DNA from: Myxococcales bacterium
Lineage (GTDB): Bacteria > Myxococcota > Myxococcia > Myxococcales > Myxococcaceae
NCBI GenBank assembly: GCA_003153055.1
Contig: PMBV01000384.1
Span: 1-6,312, forward strand
Direction of reading: 5' to 3'
Length of the DNA: 6,312 bases
In this document: positions 5,398 to 6,312 of the stretch, piece after piece
Layout of the letters: each line of letters starts with the position of its first letter
How positions within the stretch are numbered: position 1 is the first letter of the stretch
Notes under the pieces: model-generated
The model's database searches: none
Seen by the model: only the letters and a program-made list of their open reading frames with translations
What the model was told of the DNA's origin: nothing
Program-made: the position numbers and the translations under genes

Positions 5398-5829
5398 ATG
5401 AAACGAGCAACTCGCATTGGGGTTGGTGTGATCGTCGGCTTTGCGCTTATGCAGCTCGTTTCCTTCGAGCGCACGAATCCGCCGGTGACTGGGGAAATCA
5501 AGGCGCCTGACGACGTGAAGCCGCTGCTGAAGCGGGCTTGCTATGACTGCCACTCCAACGAGACCGTGTGGCCCTGGTACAGCCGCGTCGCGCCGGGCTC
5601 CTGGCTGATGCACCGCGATGTGGTGGAAGGCCGCCGAGAGCTGAACTTCTCGGAGTGGGCCAGCTTCACTCCCGAGCGCAGGAAAAAGAAGCACAAGGCG
5701 ATGGCCGAAGAACTCGACGAGGGCGGTATGCCTCCCTGGTTCTACTTGCCGTTGCACGCCGCGGCCAAGCTGACCACCGATGAGCGCGCGAAGCTGGTGG
5801 CTTGGGCCAAGGGGCCAGTCAGCGACTGA
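5398..5829 (+). CDS. Membrane-anchored haem-binding domain protein (single CxxCH)
   Basis: This 143-aa protein matches the small haem-binding domain family (Haem_bd type, annotated as heme-binding domain-containing protein). A short basic start (K-R-A-T-R) and a hydrophobic helix at about 7-22 form a signal anchor with no obvious cleavage or lipobox site, so the domain should sit on the periplasmic side, where c-type haem is attached. The motif C48-Y-D-C51-H52-S-N gives the thioether cysteines and proximal histidine, followed by the family's W58-P-W-Y61. N83-F-S-x-W87 and G-G-M111-P-P-W114 follow; M111 is a candidate distal haem ligand. Length is as expected for the family. Such proteins are presumed to carry electrons or sense redox state, but no partner is known. 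It lies 72 bp after the DUF4388 gene on the same strand and 52 bp before phoH. The first 40 codons are A/T-ending more often (14 of 40 by hand count) than is usual in this window. Confidence 0.88.
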   Translation: MKRATRIGVGVIVGFALMQLVSFERTNPPVTGEIKAPDDVKPLLKRACYDCHSNETVWPWYSRVAPGSWLMHRDVVEGRRELNFSEWASFTPERRKKKHKAMAEELDEGGMPPWFYLPLHAAAKLTTDERAKLVAWAKGPVSD

Positions 5830-5866
5830 CGGCCGGTTGCGCCGACGCTCGAAGTTGGAGTACCCC

Positions 5867-5878
5867 CCTTCGAAGGAG
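5867..5878 (+). promoter_or_regulatory. phoH ribosome-binding site overlapping a palindrome
   Basis: AAGGAG (5873-5878) precedes the ATG at 5882 by only 3 nt, a strong match at short spacing. It overlaps the perfect 10-bp palindrome CCTTCGAAGG (5867-5876). CGAAG at 5850-5854 can also pair with CTTCG at 5868-5872, forming a small stem right next to the site. Whether this affects translation is unknown. Confidence 0.5.
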
Positions 5879-5881
5879 CCC

Positions 5882-6312
5882 ATGAAGCACGCCGCGACCC
5901 AGTCCCTCCACGTCGACCTCGACAACAGTGAGCTGGCCCGCACGTTGGCGGGTACCCAGAACGAGAACCTCAAGCTCCTCGAGCGACGCCTCGGGGTGCG
6001 GGTCGGCCACCGGGGCACTGCGATTCACCTCACCGGCACCGGCGAGGCCGTGGGCGTCGCGGCGCGCCTGCTCGAGACCCTCACCACGATGCTGAAGGCC
6101 GGGCGCGCCGTCTACCGGGAAGACGTGGAGCACGCGCTCCAGGCACTGGGCCACTCGGGCGAAGACGGGCTCGACGTGCTTCAGTTGCCTCCCATCTTGA
6201 GTCGCAAGGGCCGCCCCGTGGCTCCGCGCTCGGTGGCGCAGCGGCGCTATGTCGAGCTCATCGGGGCGCGCGATCTGGTCTTCGGAGTCGGGCCGGCGGG
6301 CACCGGCAAGAC
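5882..6312 (+). CDS. phoH: PhoH family ATPase, 5' part only (runs off the window)
   Basis: The open frame from ATG 5882 continues without a stop to the last base, giving 143 residues plus two bases (AC) of a threonine codon. It starts with the PhoH N-terminal RNA-binding-like part: N27-x-N29-L-K-L-L-E (27-34), G38-V-R-V, R44-G45, then an L-T-G turn (50-52) and a helix. A linker with R-P-V-A-P-R-S (111-117) leads to the nucleotide-binding entry Q120-R-R-Y123, the strand D131-L-V-F-G and the Walker A motif G137-P-A-G-T-G-K143-T. The window ends exactly there. Full-length relatives are about 320-350 aa, so more than half is missing, including Walker B. PhoH proteins are cytoplasmic P-loop ATPases linked to RNA metabolism; in many bacteria the gene precedes an HD-domain membrane protein and ybeY, which cannot be checked here. 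Truncation is a window edge effect, not a mutation. Confidence 0.93.
   Translation, partial: MKHAATQSLHVDLDNSELARTLAGTQNENLKLLERRLGVRVGHRGTAIHLTGTGEAVGVAARLLETLTTMLKAGRAVYREDVEHALQALGHSGEDGLDVLQLPPILSRKGRPVAPRSVAQRRYVELIGARDLVFGVGPAGTGK

Noticed and set aside
5882..6312. phoH as a truncated pseudogene
   Set aside because: The frame is open to the last base and ends inside an intact Walker A motif, so the truncation is the window edge.

Overview
The DNA is GC-rich, with G or C at most third codon positions. The gene content suggests a chromosomal segment of a myxobacterium or close relative (Myxococcota). The main hints are a DUF4388 protein with GspE-N-like repeats, a long proline-rich TPR membrane protein, and a PhoH-family ATPase. 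The taxonomic call is inference from gene families and composition; no rRNA or other marker is present.

Layout. (1) 1-121 is unassigned DNA, perhaps the tail of an upstream gene. (2) A DedA-family membrane protein lies on + (122-739). (3) Convergent to it, on -, are rpsT (ribosomal protein S20, 791-1048) and upstream of that mazG (nucleoside triphosphate pyrophosphohydrolase, 1121-1948). rpsT has its own good promoter and Shine-Dalgarno sequence in the 72-bp gap. (4) An 84-bp divergent intergenic region (1949-2032) separates mazG from a + strand gene series. (5) That series starts with a two-gene unit: a 705-aa multi-domain membrane protein (signal peptide, Pro-rich stretch, membrane block, TPRs, four-cysteine zinc-ribbon-like motif, C-terminal membrane segments; 2033-4150), then, after 2 bp, a 390-aa DUF4388/GspE-N-like protein with one membrane segment and a pseudopilin-like C-terminus (4153-5325). 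(6) Next come a small membrane-anchored haem-binding (CxxCH) protein (5398-5829) and the 5' part of a phoH-like gene (5882 to the window end), cut just after its Walker A lysine codon.

How the genes may work together. rpsT, mazG and phoH are housekeeping genes (translation, NTP-pool sanitation, RNA-linked ATPase). The DedA protein probably serves membrane lipid carrier handling. The part without a textbook role is the TPR/zinc-ribbon and DUF4388 pair. Both proteins appear to span the inner membrane with domains on both sides, and they are close enough to be translationally coupled. They could form an envelope complex linking a cytoplasmic adaptor to periplasmic domains. That is inference; the sequence shows only architecture and adjacency.

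No tRNA, rRNA, CRISPR, insertion sequence or broken gene was seen. All other long open frames overlap better-supported genes and look like GC-driven shadows.
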